DNA of 64,000 bases, taken from NCBI GenBank assembly GCA_012932865.1, contig SAXG01000004.1:1054001-1118000 (forward strand), read 5' to 3'. Of this stretch, positions 48,789 through 61,092 are shown piece by piece; position 1 is the stretch's first letter, and each line of letters starts with the position of its first letter. The notes beneath the pieces were generated by a model that saw only the letters and a list, made by a program, of their open reading frames with translations, ran no database searches and had not been told where the DNA came from. Source of the stretch: Amylostereum areolatum. Its lineage: Eukaryota > Basidiomycota > Agaricomycetes > Russulales > Stereaceae. Made by a program: the position numbers and the translations under genes.

Positions 48789-50321
48789 ATGGCGAGTCGC
48801 GTCCTGAAGCGTTTCTCTTCAACGGCCACGACGACCTTCACGGCCAAAGCGACGCCCTCGAAAGCACACTTCCACCAACCGATCCCCTCCTCCGATTTCC
48901 CCAAAGGGTACCTCCTCTCTGGCACCCATGCCGGCGTCAAGAAAAACGCATCCGCGCATGACCTTGCCCTCCTGCTCTCCCAGTCTCCTCGCACCTCTGC
49001 AGCGGCCGTTTTCACCGCCAATGCCTTCCGCGCCGCACCCGTCGTCGTCTCCGAAGAGATTCTGGCACAGACCACAGGTCGCGCACGCGCGCTCGTCGTC
49101 AACAGCGGGTGCGCTAACGCCGTGACGGGCGCACAGGGCATGAAGGACGCGCGAGCGATGGTCAGCGAGGCAGACGCTCTCCTCCCCGAGCCATCCTCCT
49201 CTCCCCGCTCCTTGGTCATGTCTACAGGTGTCATCGGTCAAACCCTGCCCATCGAGCGTATCGTCTCTGGCATTCGCGCCGCTGCGCCAACCCTCGGCTC
49301 AGACTTCCAACATTGGGAAGCTGCCGCCCGTGCATTCATGACCACGGACACCTTCCCCAAAATTCGTGCTCGCTCCTTCACCCTTGGAGGGCGTACCTTC
49401 CGTATCGCTGGTATCTCCAAGGGCGCGGGCATGATCCATCCTCATGTCATCCCGCCGTCTCCGCCAAAACAGCTTCACGCGACCCTCCTCGCTGCATTCG
49501 CGACCGACGCCCCTGTGTCTCCCTCCGCCCTGCAAAGCGCTCTTAACTTTGCGTCACAAAGGAGCTTCAATGCGATCAGCGTTGATGGCGACATGTCCAC
49601 CAATGACACGGTCGTGCTCTTTGCTAACGGTGCTGGCGTAGCAGAGGGCGAGATGGCGGAAATTAGGGAAGCTGACGAGCACTTGTTCAAGGAATTCACG
49701 GAGGCTTTGATTGGTTGCATGCAGGAGCTCGCCCAGCTCGTCGTTCGTGACGGCGAGGGTGCAACCAAGTTCGTCACGATCACAGTCGACGTAAATGCTC
49801 CTCGGGCTTCCTTTCAACGAAGTTGATCCAACCTATCCTGTGACAGGGTGCGACCAACTATGAGGACGCACACAAGATCGCATCGCGAATCTCCACTTCC
49901 GCCCTCGTGAAGACTGCGCTGTACGGTGAAGACGCTAAGTGAGTTTCCGTTCCACAGGGCTTCTCGCCTCCTAATGCCACCCTTAGCTGGGGCCGCATCC
50001 TCGCCGCGACCGGCTCTATTCCTCTCAATACGCCTCTTGACCCAGCAGCCGTCTCCGTTTCGCTTGTCCCTACCGACGGCTCAGCGCCGTTACCCCTCCT
50101 GACCCGCGGGGAACCGAGAAACGTCGACGAAGAGCGAGCGAAGGAAATCCTGATCATGGAAGATGTCGAGCTGCGTGTGGACCTTGGGTTAGGGAAGGAG
50201 AGTGCACGTGTATGGACGTGTGACTTCAGCTACGTGAGTGCTGTCGTCGTGTCTGGGTTCGAGGCCTTCTGACTGGTCGTGCCAGGAATACGTACGGATC
50301 AACGGAGATTATCGTAGCTGA
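48789..50321 (+). CDS. ARG7: Ornithine acetyltransferase/glutamate N-acetyltransferase (ArgJ)
   Basis: The enzyme transfers the acetyl group from N-acetylornithine to glutamate in the mitochondrial arginine cycle and activates itself by cleaving before a Thr. The N-terminus MASRVLKRFSSTATTTFTAK is a good mitochondrial presequence. Core blocks are PKGYLLSGTHAGVKKNASAH, VNSGCANAVTGAQGMKDARA, LVMSTGVIGQTLPIERIV, ISKGAGMIHP, then HATLL with the nucleophile Thr, RSFNAISVDGDMSTNDTVVL, and after an intron (49790-49847) GATNYEDAHKIASRISTSAL. Then come LYGEDANWGRILAATGSIP and the end EYVRINGDYRS. Nine extra residues, VIPPSPPKQ (49446-49472), lie between MIHPH and LHATLL and are bounded by GT and AG. 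Confidence 0.94.
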
Positions 50322-50620
50322 AAGCCCCCGCGGGAGACAACCACCACTACTTGACCTTATAGACGACCTGCGCTGGGGATGGCGGTGAAAGTATGTTTGT
50401 TTTAGAGTAACAAATCGCTATAGGATATACGACAGCAGTATGCAGGCCCGAAATGAATGAATATACCGAAACTAAATGTGATATCATGAATCAAAGGGCA
50501 AGGGGAGGGGACAACAACGAAACTTGGAGCATGTATAATTAGGCATACGTTATCATGTAGTCCACGCTCCACCCATCCTTCTACGCCAGCGTTTTCGCAG
50601 GGCCTGCCGAGCAGAGAGAC

Positions 50621-51933
50621 TCAGATCATCTGTTCCATGCGCACGCGTTCGAGCTCGCGTTTATGCCGTGCCAATGTGGCGAGCCGCTGCGCTTCCGCAT
50701 CCGCTTTGCCGGCCTTCAGGGCATCGCGCTTTGCGGCGTTCTGACGCTGTTTCTTGCTTGGTTCCGATGCATCCTCCTTCGCCGCACTCTGGGTCCGGCT
50801 ACGTGTGGGTACGGTCGTCCACTCGTTGGTGGCTGGAGTGCGGCCTAAGCGTGATGCATTAGCATGCGTTATCAAGAGACGGTGTGTGAAGGAATAAGGT
50901 CGTGTCGTGAGCACGCGTGTGGTATGGTTGGGAATGGAAAGTCGCAAAAATAAAATGTAAACGTACGTGCTTTCTTGGAAGAGACCACGCCCCAGTCACC
51001 TTCGCCGTCGGCGTCCGCATCCACACCCTCGTAGTCATCCCAGGAGTAACCCTTGACTGGCTCCTCTCCCGGTGCGGGCTTCACCTTCAGTCCATCAGCC
51101 CCCGGGGTAGCCACGTCGAGGGCCCTGCCAACGGATAAGGAAATCAGTACACGAACGGCACCAACACGAACAGGGAGACGTGAGACGTGAGGGAACTCGG
51201 ACCATGCGGGACACCACAAGTCGTGTGAGTTGTAGGCCGACAGCCAGGGGAGGGCTAGAGAAGAGCGAACTTACTCCGTAGGCTCCTCGTCCGTCGTCCG
51301 TTCCGTCACGGGTGATGATGATCCCGTCCCGGTCCCTGTGACCGACGTCGTGATGCCCGCATCGCTCGTCGTGAGATCCGCCGGCGTTGTCTTCACCGTC
51401 GGACGCGCTTTGTCCTTCGTCTCCGATGCGCTCTCATCATTACCAGCCTTGGGCTTCCGCCGTGCCTCCACGCGCGTCCATTGTTCATGGTCAGGAGCGC
51501 CAGAGGAGGCAGTTGCGCCCGATGCGGCACCGCCCTTCTTCTTCCCCTTCTGTGTAGGCGTGGGCGCGACGGAGTCTGCCTCTGAGGTCGCCTCGGCCGA
51601 CGTGGCACCTGTTCCCGCCTTCTTGGCCTTCTTCTTCTTTGGTTTCTTCGCCTTGGGCGCGACCGAAGCAGCGTCAGACGGCTCGAACGCGCCAGGGATA
51701 CTGGTGGTCGTCGCCGCGGGGAAAGGCACGACGAGAGGCGACGCCTCTGACTCAGACTGTTGCTTGTCACCCTTGGACTTCTTCTTCGAAAGCTTGGACG
51801 GAGGGGCGTTGCGCTTGGAAGGCGGTTGAAGGGCGGGTTTGGAACCGGTGGCTCCGACGTAGCGATAGCAGACGTAGGCGGCGGTGCCTGCGACGACGAC
51901 GGACAATGAGAGTGTGCTGGAGGTGGTGCCCAT
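50621..51933 (-). CDS. N-terminally anchored Lys-rich protein of unknown function
   Basis: The start MGTTSSTLSLSVVVAGTAAY leads into one hydrophobic segment over residues 8-25 and a basic, disordered region rich in Lys, Ala and Ser (KKPKKKKAKKAGTG, KGKKKGGAASG). It contains DHEQWTRVEARRKPKAG; after one intron GYSWDDYEGVDADADGEGDW and GVVSSKKA; and after another EWTTVPTRSRTQSAAKED. It ends KRELERVRMEQMI. Repeated Trp-x(1-3)-Val motifs next to charged stretches suggest an ER or nuclear-envelope RNA or ribosome contact protein, which is speculation. I do not recognise a named family. Convergent with ArgJ, 299 bp apart. Confidence 0.65.
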
Positions 51934-53493
51934 GATGGAGAGAAGGGAAGAGGAGAAGGAGTGAGGGTGAGGGTGGGCCAGCGTGGACGGAGGATGGAAG
52001 GAATGCGCTGGAGGCTGACCGTTGCGAATCATTGACGTGGTACCCTGGCCGGTCACGTGGAGCAGTCGCGTCGCACGCTTTGGGACGCGTTCCTGAATCA
52101 TCTCTAACTCGATAACAGACATGCACAACTGCACTGTAAAATCAGTGAGCAGGACACAAGCTTTCGAAACCTGTATATTCATACGCCGAAGTTTTTAGTT
52201 GAGTCTCTCTGAATCGCAGTCACCAGTGCTCGAACGTCTGAGTGTCCAATGTCTATCATGATGTCGACGCGGCGACAGTGTCTGAGGGTAAATTCCAGCA
52301 CACCCGACTGCCGATCATGTCACTGGTCGTGGGTAACAGCGCCCCCTGCCTCGTCACCACATCCCCGCATGAGCCATTTGTGAACTTCAACGCTACGAAA
52401 GAGGCGGAGCAAACGCCAGACTCTGCTATGGAGCGCAGCGTCGGCGATGTGGCCCAGCTGAACACCGACTCATCTCTCTTTTTTCCACCTCTCTCTGAGT
52501 CAACTCTACGATCCCCGTTTTCTCCAGATCGTCCATGGTTAACTTATTCCTGGATTCCCAGATTTCAGGCCTGGTGCAGCCTGAGTGTACGATGTGCCAA
52601 AGTCTATCCCGGCGTTCGGCTTGAGCCGAGTCCGCTATAGAGGTATGGATACCACTGCGTGAATTAGGTTCAAACGCTCTCACATCGCATAAAGATGACG
52701 TACTCATCGTCGATGTTTGAGTGCCATACACCACGGGCATTGGCCGGTATTCCGGCTACGGATAGGTATTCGAAAGAAATTCAGAAGTGATACTTATCAA
52801 GCCCTGCCGGCCAAGGGTGTAACCAAATACAAATGATATATATTTACATGCATGACTGTGGGATGCCAAGGTACTCCAAACAACTTATTTGTGAGAGATG
52901 AACATGCTTCAAAGGGAGGTCATGCAAATAAGTTCCCCGCATGCACGCCTTGAGGCCAGTGAAAGAAGATCTTTCCGAGATCTCCACAATTGCTGTGTAA
53001 GTGATCCGCTATTCCTTTGTTGAGATCTGACGAGATGTTGCAAAGATGTTCTTTTCATGCAGCTGCCAGGTCTCCGAAAGAAGTTATATCAGCTGATAGC
53101 TATCACAAATATGTTCTTTCGGTGGCCTCGAGGGCACCATGCGGAGAACTTCTTCGAGGGACCTCGGTTGGAGGCTGTGTCTTTCACAAAAATATATCAT
53201 TCTGATTACTTTACCATCTAACTGCTAGTGTTTCTCTTATTTAATATTTATGAGCCATAAAGACTTAGGGAAAATGCAAGGTAAATGATAACTTTCCAAC
53301 AGATTTTGAATTCCTTTCGAGAGACGGAACACCGGCCAATGCCCGTGGTGATACTCCCGTTGACGATGTTGCTAGATCATGTAATAAAGAGCGAGGCTGC
53401 GAGACTGCCGCCGGCGACAGATGAACGCCATCACGTGATAGAACGCGTCGGCAAAAGAAGCGGTTGGCCTGAGAACAAAACTCAACAAGGATC
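51934..53493. other. AT-rich divergent intergenic region
   Basis: This 1.56-kb gap lies between two divergent start codons. From 52780 to 53290 the base composition drops sharply toward AT compared with both neighbours. No terminal repeats or exons were recognised. It probably holds the kinesin promoter at its right end and may include a decayed insertion. Confidence 0.45.
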
Positions 53494-55947
53494 ATGACGG
53501 CCCCCGCCTCTCGTCTCCCACGCCTTCATCCTTCGTCTTCCGACCACCTCACCATATCGACCTCGACGACGCTCACAGCGTCCGTCACGATGCCGGCGTC
53601 GTTCACTTCCTCGCTCACCGCCTCCAACCTCAAACGCAAAGCCGTCGATAATGACGACGGCCCTCGCAAGCTTGCCGCCATCGCCGAAGGTGGCGAATTA
53701 CGCCCAAGTCAACCCTTACGACCTCTACGCTCAGCAAATAACGTCACGAAAACCGCTCTGCCACGCGTACCGGCGCCGACGAAACCGCCAACTCGAACCA
53801 CACGTGCAACAAGCGCCCCACCGAAATCCTCCCTTACCATTGTCCGACCGCCATCTCGCAATGCGCCATCCCACCGTGGCCCCGCTTCACGTACAACATC
53901 TGGTCCTTTGCGCTCTGGCGGCTCCGTCGATGACAAACGCCTCCGGGACCTGCAATCTCAAGTGGCCTCCATCGAATCTACCCAGGCCGCCAGTGCCGCG
54001 CGACTCACGGCAGACATGGACGCAGAACGCACCAAAGTATCCGAACTTCAGCAGAACCACCGGGCCCTTTCTCGCGAACTGGCGGCTGCACGAACACAGG
54101 AGCTCACACAACGGCGGGAACTTGTCACGGCCAACGACGAGATGGACAGTCTCAAGCGGAAGCACGCGCGCGAGATCATGGAGTTGCAGCTGGATATCAC
54201 GAAGCGGGATAGGGAGATAAGGGAGCTAAACGAGGATATGCGCATTGCTCGTGGCGACCTTGATCGGGAACGAGAGACGGTCGCGACCCTCAAGGGCACC
54301 ATTGCTCAGCAGGAGACGACCCATTTGACACTCCAGGTACGGAACAATGCCATCCAAGCCCAACTCAACGACCTGCAATCATCGTTCGACTTTTCCGCTG
54401 GTACCGTCTCCAAGCTCAGGCTCGACCTCGAGACTGCACAAAAGCGCGTAGTAGAGCTCGAGCATGAGGCTCATGAGGCCGAAATGATCCGCAGAAAACT
54501 CCACAACCTGGTGCAAGAGCTCAAAGGAAACATCCGCGTATTCTGTCGAGTCCGACCTGTCCTCCCCTCTGACCTCTCTGACTCGGTCAAGTCTTCGATT
54601 AATGAGGCAGCGAAGTTGGAGTCCATGGCGAAGATCCAGTACCCAGACCTGCGGGACCACAAGGAGATCGTGCTGAGTTCGTCCAGCGAGAGCGCGATGG
54701 GACAGGAGCGAAAGGAGACATGGAACTTTGGCTTCGATAGGGTATGTCGACCTTTAATGATACGATTTTTGTGTTTACGGTCTAGTAGGTCTTTGAGCCT
54801 CATAGCACGCAAGAGGAGGTTTTCGAGGAGATCTCGCAGCTCGCTCAGAGCTGCACGGATGGCTATAATGTTTGCATCTTCGCCTATGGACAGACCGGTT
54901 CTGGAAAGTCGTTCACGATGGAGGGCGGTTCGGTACGTTCAAGCTTACGGCGTACTTTCTGTCCATCGACGTTTTTCGCAGACCTACGCCACGGCGGGTA
55001 TGATTCCACGAGCCGTGGAACAAGTCTTCCGCGTCACTGACGAACTCAAGGCTAAGGGGTGGGAATACACCCTCGAAGGTCAATTCCTTGAAATTGTGAT
55101 CTCTTCCCCTTTTCCCGTCTTGCCCTCTGACTGACTGGATCTATACAGTATAATGAAACCATTAATGACCTACTGGGCAAGGGCGAGTTCGACAAGAAGA
55201 AGCACGAGATCAAGCACGACAAAGGCACCACCCGCGTCACCGATGTTGTCGTGCAGCCGTTGAACTCACCGACACAAGTTCGCGCCCTGCTCGCCCTCGC
55301 TAATTCGCGTCGCACGGTCGCTGCTACACTTATGAATGAGCGTTCATCGCGTTCGCACTCTGTTTTCACCCTCCGCATCCGTGGCACCAACATACATACC
55401 GGCGAGTCATGTCAAGGCTCGCTCAACCTTGTCGACCTTGCCGGCAGCGAGCGTTTGAACGCCAGTGGTGCGGGGAGCGACAAGGAACGCTTGAGGGAAA
55501 CCCAAAGTATCAACAAGAGTTTAAGTGCACTTGGGGATGTCATCGCAGCCCTCGGGGAGAAGAGCGAGAAGGGCGACAAGCATATACCGTACAGGAATTC
55601 GAAGGTAGACGACCAAAAGTGTTTACGTCTTCCATGGTGCTGACTGGGAGGTTTAGTTGACCTACCTTTTACAAAACTCCTTGAGTGGCAACTCAAAGAC
55701 TTTGGTGAGCATTCTCTTGCTATACACTCGTTGGCTTGCACCTAACCATTTCTCGATAGATGGTGTTGAACCTTTCCCCACTGGCCGCCCATCTGAACGA
55801 GTCATTGTGTTCACTCCGTTTCGCAACCAAGGTGGGATCGCTCATTTTGTTTTTAAGCTTTTCTTTGTCACCGACTGATTCCTATTCGCACAGGTCAACA
55901 ATACGACAATCGGCACAGCGAAGAAACAGATTGGCAAGAGCGCGTAG
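53494..55947 (+). CDS. KAR3: Kinesin-14 (Kar3/Ncd type), C-terminal motor
   Basis: Kinesin-14 motors walk to microtubule minus ends and act in spindle assembly and karyogamy. The first ~130 residues are basic, disordered and Pro/Ser/Thr-rich. A coiled coil follows, about residues 150-350 ([40 protein letters not shown]). The motor begins [17 protein letters not shown] near 54530. It has [11 protein letters not shown] over an intron, the P-loop [18 protein letters not shown], switch [16 protein letters not shown], switch [20 protein letters not shown], and [17 protein letters not shown]. After two introns come [15 protein letters not shown] and [17 protein letters not shown], ending KKQIGKSA. 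The motor at the C-terminus defines class 14. The P-loop has Ser where most kinesins have Thr. Confidence 0.93.
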
Positions 55948-56452
55948 ATGGACTGTGAGCAAGCTGCATGGACAGTGGACTTTTGTATATTGCATCGCAT
56001 TATCGCACGATTCGCACTCTGTCGTTCTTTGTAGCAATTTGGAGGCCCCTCGGGTCTTGAGTTTTGATTTCACCTTCGTCCGAGCAATAGTCCGCGTTGT
56101 TCAGGTTTCTTGCGTCTGGGCGCCTGGGCGCGAGTCACGTACTTAGTATACTTAAATGGTGTGGCTGTATTACTTTGCTTGCACATAAGTTGCAACTCAC
56201 CACCTGCCTTGATCCTGAAGTCCTGCCCATCTGACCATAACATCCGACGAGATTCCGCCTTCGCTGCCTTGCGACTTCCCGGCGGCGGATTTTGTCCCGA
56301 GTCCCCTGAAACTTGAAAGCGCGTGCAAATGTTCTCGGGTCTTATACCTCCCACCCCAAGCCTGTGGTTGGTGACACGAACCAGCATTTGTGACTTGCTT
56401 GGAAAGGCTCATTGAACCCTACTAGCTGCTGTCACTTATCGGCATCGTCGCT
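55948..56452. promoter_or_regulatory. Intergenic region upstream of amidase
   Basis: This 505-bp gap contains the kinesin 3' UTR and the amidase promoter. No gene or repeat was recognised. Confidence 0.5.
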
Positions 56453-58783
56453 ATGTGGCCATTCTCGACGTCGACGCGGTCCTACCAAACAATCGTATCG
56501 GCAAAGCTCGCAGAACGCCACGCTAAACTCGTGGGTGCTCCCGAGTTCTCGGCCGCTGTGCACCAGGAATTTTTGGAAGCCTCAGGTAAGTAGGTATGTC
56601 GTGAGAGACGACCGTTTCGTGGACCAAAACGTAATTTTAGCCACGGAGATTGTGCGACGCATCGAGAAGGGCGTGTGGACTGCCTCTCAGGTTCTCGATG
56701 CGTACATAGCTCGTGCGGTCCAAGCTCAGGCAAAGACGAACTGTCTCACGGAGAGTGCGTTCTCGGTCTTCCATTCTTTCGGTCGACACACCGCTTACTT
56801 TGGGAACGTAGTTTTGTTCGAGGAGGCGCGTGCGACGGCTCGGCAACTCGATGCAGACTTTGTCGTCACGAAGAAGCTGAAGGGACCTCTGCACGGTGTT
56901 CCCTTGAGCATCAAAGATCAATGTGAGTAGGTGCGCTGTCGTTCGTGGAGACAATGAGCCAAGCTGAATTTGGCTGGGGACAGTTGACGTTGCCGGGGTC
57001 GATAGCTCGGTAGGCTTCACTCGATGGGCGAATAACCCCGCGACCGAAGACGCAGTAGTGAGTGCACACGCACACCGAGATACCAATACATGCATGCTGA
57101 GAATAAGTACGTGCAGGTCGTGCATCACCTTCGCGCCGCGGGCGCAATCCCATTCGTCAAAACCAATGTTCCACAAACTATGCTTGCGTTCGAATGTTCC
57201 AATCCCCTCTGGGGACGATCACTGAATCCTTGGAGCGATGCCCACACTTGCGGGGGCTCGTCTGGAGGAGAGGCTGCCCTGCTAGCTATGGATGGCTCTG
57301 CGGCTGGCATCGGCTCAGATATCGGAGGTAGCTTACGGATACCTGCTGCATATTGCGGCATATATTCGCTCAAACCGGGGTATGCCAGGACGAGTTTGGA
57401 AGGGGCTAAAGGTACTCGTGTCCAAGTGACCTGATTCACAGCAAATTCTAACCTGAGTTCATTCGTATCCACTCGAAGATCCTGCAGCAGGTTTTGAAGC
57501 TATCAAAACCTCGGCAGGGCCCATGGGAAGGTCAGCTCAATATCACTACCTCGCATCTTTCGCACTCAACACTCTGTGACCTCTAGATCTGTGGATGACA
57601 TAGAGCTCATCGCTCGGGCCATCATTGGAAAGCGTGGCTCGGGATATTTACCTGCACCGGTGCCTTATCGCGATGTCAAAATACCATCCAAACTTCGTTT
57701 CGGTTACTATATCACTGGTGCGTGGTCCCAAACTACCTGAGCAGCACATATGTTTACTGTGGAATGCGGACAGACGGCTTTGTGAAAGCTTCGCCGGCTT
57801 GCAGAAGGGCGGTATTGGAGACAGTCAAGGCCCTCCAACTGGAGGGTCATGAATGCCTTGAGATTGAGTTACCAGAGCGTGAGCCCCTCTAATTGTTTAT
57901 ATTCAACAAGTACAACGCCATGAACTAAATAGTCCTACGACACAGCTATCCGAGCGATCGAGCTATTCACGGGCATCACCTCATCCGACGGTTATTCGAA
58001 GCTCACCTCGCACCTAGGACCTGATCCACAGGTAAGTTCATCCAGTCCTAACCTATTGATCTCAAACCGACTTTTGGCCCAGGAATCGAGTCTGTTTTTG
58101 GTGACTCTTGGCCCCCGACTGCCAGGTGAGCAGGGTCGCGCCTCGAGACCCTCTCGATTTGCTCATACTGAATCATCTAGGCTTCGTCCGTTCTGTGGCA
58201 GGATGGCTCATTCGTACATTCATGGATCCTATTTTTGGCTCACTTGTGGGCCATTCTCGGACGAAGACGGTCAGGGAGTTCTATGACTACGCTGAGGAAA
58301 AGAACGAATTTGAGAAACGATGGCGGTGCGAGGTTTGGGGAAACCACGATATCGATGCTATCATTGCACCCGTCCAGGCGACGGCGGCTCTCCCACACGG
58401 GTAATCGAATAACTTCAGTATTAGCAGCGGTATATCTGACCACGCCTCCCAGAGCTTGCAACGAGCTGTCTCCTCTAGCTGCCGCGACCATTTTATACAA
58501 CGTCGTCGACAGCCCCGTGGGCATCATCCCCGTAACGCGCGTCGACCCTATCCAAGATCAGATCACCGAAGAGTGGATGATTGAACCAGGCCACGGTTCG
58601 ACGGTTGTCGAAGGAATGCTATACGGGAAGAAGATATACGATCCTGTGAAGATGAAAGGGCTGCCTGTGAGCGTTCAAATTGTGGGACAGCCGTGGGAGG
58701 AGGAGAAGGTGATAGGAATGATGCATGTCGTGGACAAAGCGTTAGGGAAGAGAGATTTTGGCCCAGGCAGCTGGCAGCCGTGA
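56453..58783 (+). CDS. Amidase (amidase-signature family)
   Basis: Amidase-signature enzymes hydrolyse amides to acid and ammonia with a Ser-cisSer-Lys triad. The start MWPFSTSTRSYQTIVSAKLA leads to EIVRRIEKGVWTASQVLDAY, PLHGVPLSIKDQ (catalytic Lys), FVKTNVPQTMLAFECSNPLW and GRSLNPWSDAHTCGGSSGGE. GSAAGIGSDIGGSLRIPAAY with the nucleophile and bridging Ser follows, then CGIYSLKPGYARTSLEGAKG. Later blocks are VDDIELIARAIIGKRGSG, DAIIAPVQATAALPHGA and PVGIIPVTRVDPIQDQI. The end is LPVSVQIVGQPWEEEKVIGM and DFGPGSWQP. About ten short introns. The family is like fungal acetamidases and general amidases; the substrate is not predictable. Exon joins around 57870-57990 are tentative. Confidence 0.88.
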
Positions 58784-59011
58784 CAATTCCGGTATCTCGC
58801 CCGGAACATTTATTTAAATTAGCACGTATGTACAGTGTATAATACTTATATCGAGGCTGACGTTGGCACGAGTCCCGCATTGTGGTCCTCATTCACTCAA
58901 TTTCGGGTGACTGGAAGGAATTGAGCGGTGGACAATGATGCATGAATCCCAGTAGAAGATAGATGAATTAGCAAGTGTGTAAACCGTGTCGAATTTGCTT
59001 AGGTGCACTTG

Positions 59012-60866
59012 TCATGTCTGCAGGGTGCCTAGTAAACCTCTCCACACGAAGTCCCGAGCGTTCCCCCCCGACTCGGCAAATTTAGACATGAAGAACTCGT
59101 CGTTCGCAGCTACAGGAGATAATTAGTATTAGCATAGCAATTTAGGATGATGAGAAGATGCAGATGGAACTCACGAGTATGCAGCGACCTGTTCTTCATC
59201 CACACCTCGAATAAAGACGCAGCCTCCTCCACTTTGAGTTGGCTTGGAACAATCATTGTCTGAACGCCCGCGGTAAACGCCTCATATTCAGGAGCTATAT
59301 TCTTGAAAGGAGAGAACTTGAGCTCTGGTTGAAGGCCGAGAGCATGACGGAGCTCGGGCGTGAGCTTGAAATCGGTATTGGATGACGAAAGCGCGCCGAT
59401 AACAGCTCCGCGAGCCTGGTCGTCTGTTAGCTTTGAATGAAGATGAGGAAGAAAAACAACTTGCAAATGTCTTCTTCCCGCTAACATAGTCTAGAAGAAG
59501 ACGCGGCATCGACAAATGCCATGACTTGATGGTGGAGAAGTGAGGATCGCGGTATGCACTCTTGCACAGAAGCGCTTGGAAGTCGTCAATGGCCAGGAGA
59601 ACTGGATGTCTGCAGTGGTCATCAGCCAGGGTTGGGAGCCGAAGAGAACCTTTTTTTACTCTGTCTGTTTGCCCAGTTCCGCCATCAACGCCGTCAGCAC
59701 GCTCGGAGCGAGGGATTTGTCCTTCAACCCGACTTCGATGAGATCTGCGAGCGAAGTGCCTGCAGGTACAGGCGGACCTTGCTCTACCGCGGTTTCTGCC
59801 TGCGTTCGAAGGGACGAAATGGCATGGGCGTTGACAGTCAAGAAGCGTTGGAGCGTCTGGTATGCAAAGACTGGCTGGAGATATGTCTGTGTACGAAGAT
59901 CGTACGAGTAGTTGGTTGAAGAGTTAACAAGATTGACGGCTATGATATTTTTAGTCAGCGCATGGAGAAAAACAAGCGAGATGACCACACACCACGCGGA
60001 AAGTAAATGACAATCCAGTTGCTTGAAGCCGCATATTCCACTGCCTGGAGAAGGAGATAGCTTTTTCCGCTGCCAGCATCGCCAGCTACGGTGGCTCAGT
60101 ACGAACCATCGTCGAATATGATAGAATACACACCAAGCACTGTCCGGCTGTTTTTGCTCGAGCCCTGACCCGCGGCCTGTAGCTTGTCCACGAGTTGAAC
60201 GGTCACGTCACGAATGACGGAAGTAGGCTTGGATAACACGCGAAACTAGGATCCAGAGGTAAGGTCGTTAAGGATGTTATAGGCGAGGTTTACGCACGTC
60301 GACGAGCAGATTGCGCGGCACTCCGAATATTCGAACGACGTCAGTTTTCAGGTAGAGGGAAGGAAAGTGCTTTGCCAATATTCCCCTGCGTGATCTCCGA
60401 CTGTGGAGGTGTTAGTACGTTGTACGGCGGCCTACCGAGACGGATGACACGCACAGAGTGAAAGGTGGGCAGAAGTGTAAGCTCGTCAAAAGCATCGGCT
60501 TGAAATATGGGGTTGTTTAGTTGGTTGGCGGACATGGGTCTGAAAACCTGCACGCCGCACATCATTATATGAGCGCAACGCAGCCAAACCCGACACTCAC
60601 CCCAAGGCGCTTTTCCCGCTTCACTGCCGGAGTACCATCCGCCTTCCTATCCTTTCCTCCAGCTCTAAACCCCTGGCCTGCCCGACCCACGTTCAGAAAG
60701 ACGAACCCGTTGACAAGCGAAAGAACATACGCATTTTCTTACTTGCCTCAGCTTTCTTAGGTGCCGCATAACCACGCGACTGCAGTGCAGAGGGCCCGGC
60801 AGCTGACGCGAGCTTGACTGTGTGCAAGGAAGTTCGTGCGCGCGTCGCGGCGGAAAGGAGAGACAT
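59012..60866 (-). CDS. RSM23: Mitochondrial ribosomal protein mS29 (DAP3/Rsm23)
   Basis: mS29 is a GTP-binding small-subunit protein of the mitochondrial ribosome. The start MSLLSAATRARTSLHTVKLA is a typical presequence (Arg, Ser, Ala, no acid). The P-loop AGDAGSGKSYLLLQAVEYAA lies near 60060, with NWIVIYFPR next. Further blocks are NLVNSSTNYSYDLRTQTYLQ, YQTLQRFLTVNAHAI, an AIDDF-type Walker B region near 59600, LSMPRLLLDYVSGKKTF, GAVIGALSSSNTDFKLTPEL and FEVWMKNRSLHT. The C-terminus reads ANDEFFMSKFAESGGNARDF and VWRGLLGTLQT. Many short introns. It is divergent from the M20 peptidase gene, with 226 bp between start codons. Confidence 0.92.
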
Positions 60867-61092
60867 GGCGACGACGCGCCAGCAAGGAGAACGTCGGCGT
60901 TGTGTGCAAGTGGAAGGCGCGGAAGTCGGCGCGCGTCGGCCATGTGGGATCACGTGCCAACAGGGTTTCGCTCCCTGGCCTGGGACTTCGAAGCTCTGAT
61001 TCTCATGTACGCACACACACTGATATATTGCAAGATATGACGAACGACTGTTCTTCTCAGCCTTCATCATCGCCCCAACTCTCACCATCTCA

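Noticed and set aside
48789..49826. ArgJ ending at the stop at 49824
   Set aside because: That stop lies inside an intron; the conserved C-terminal half continues in frame to 50321.
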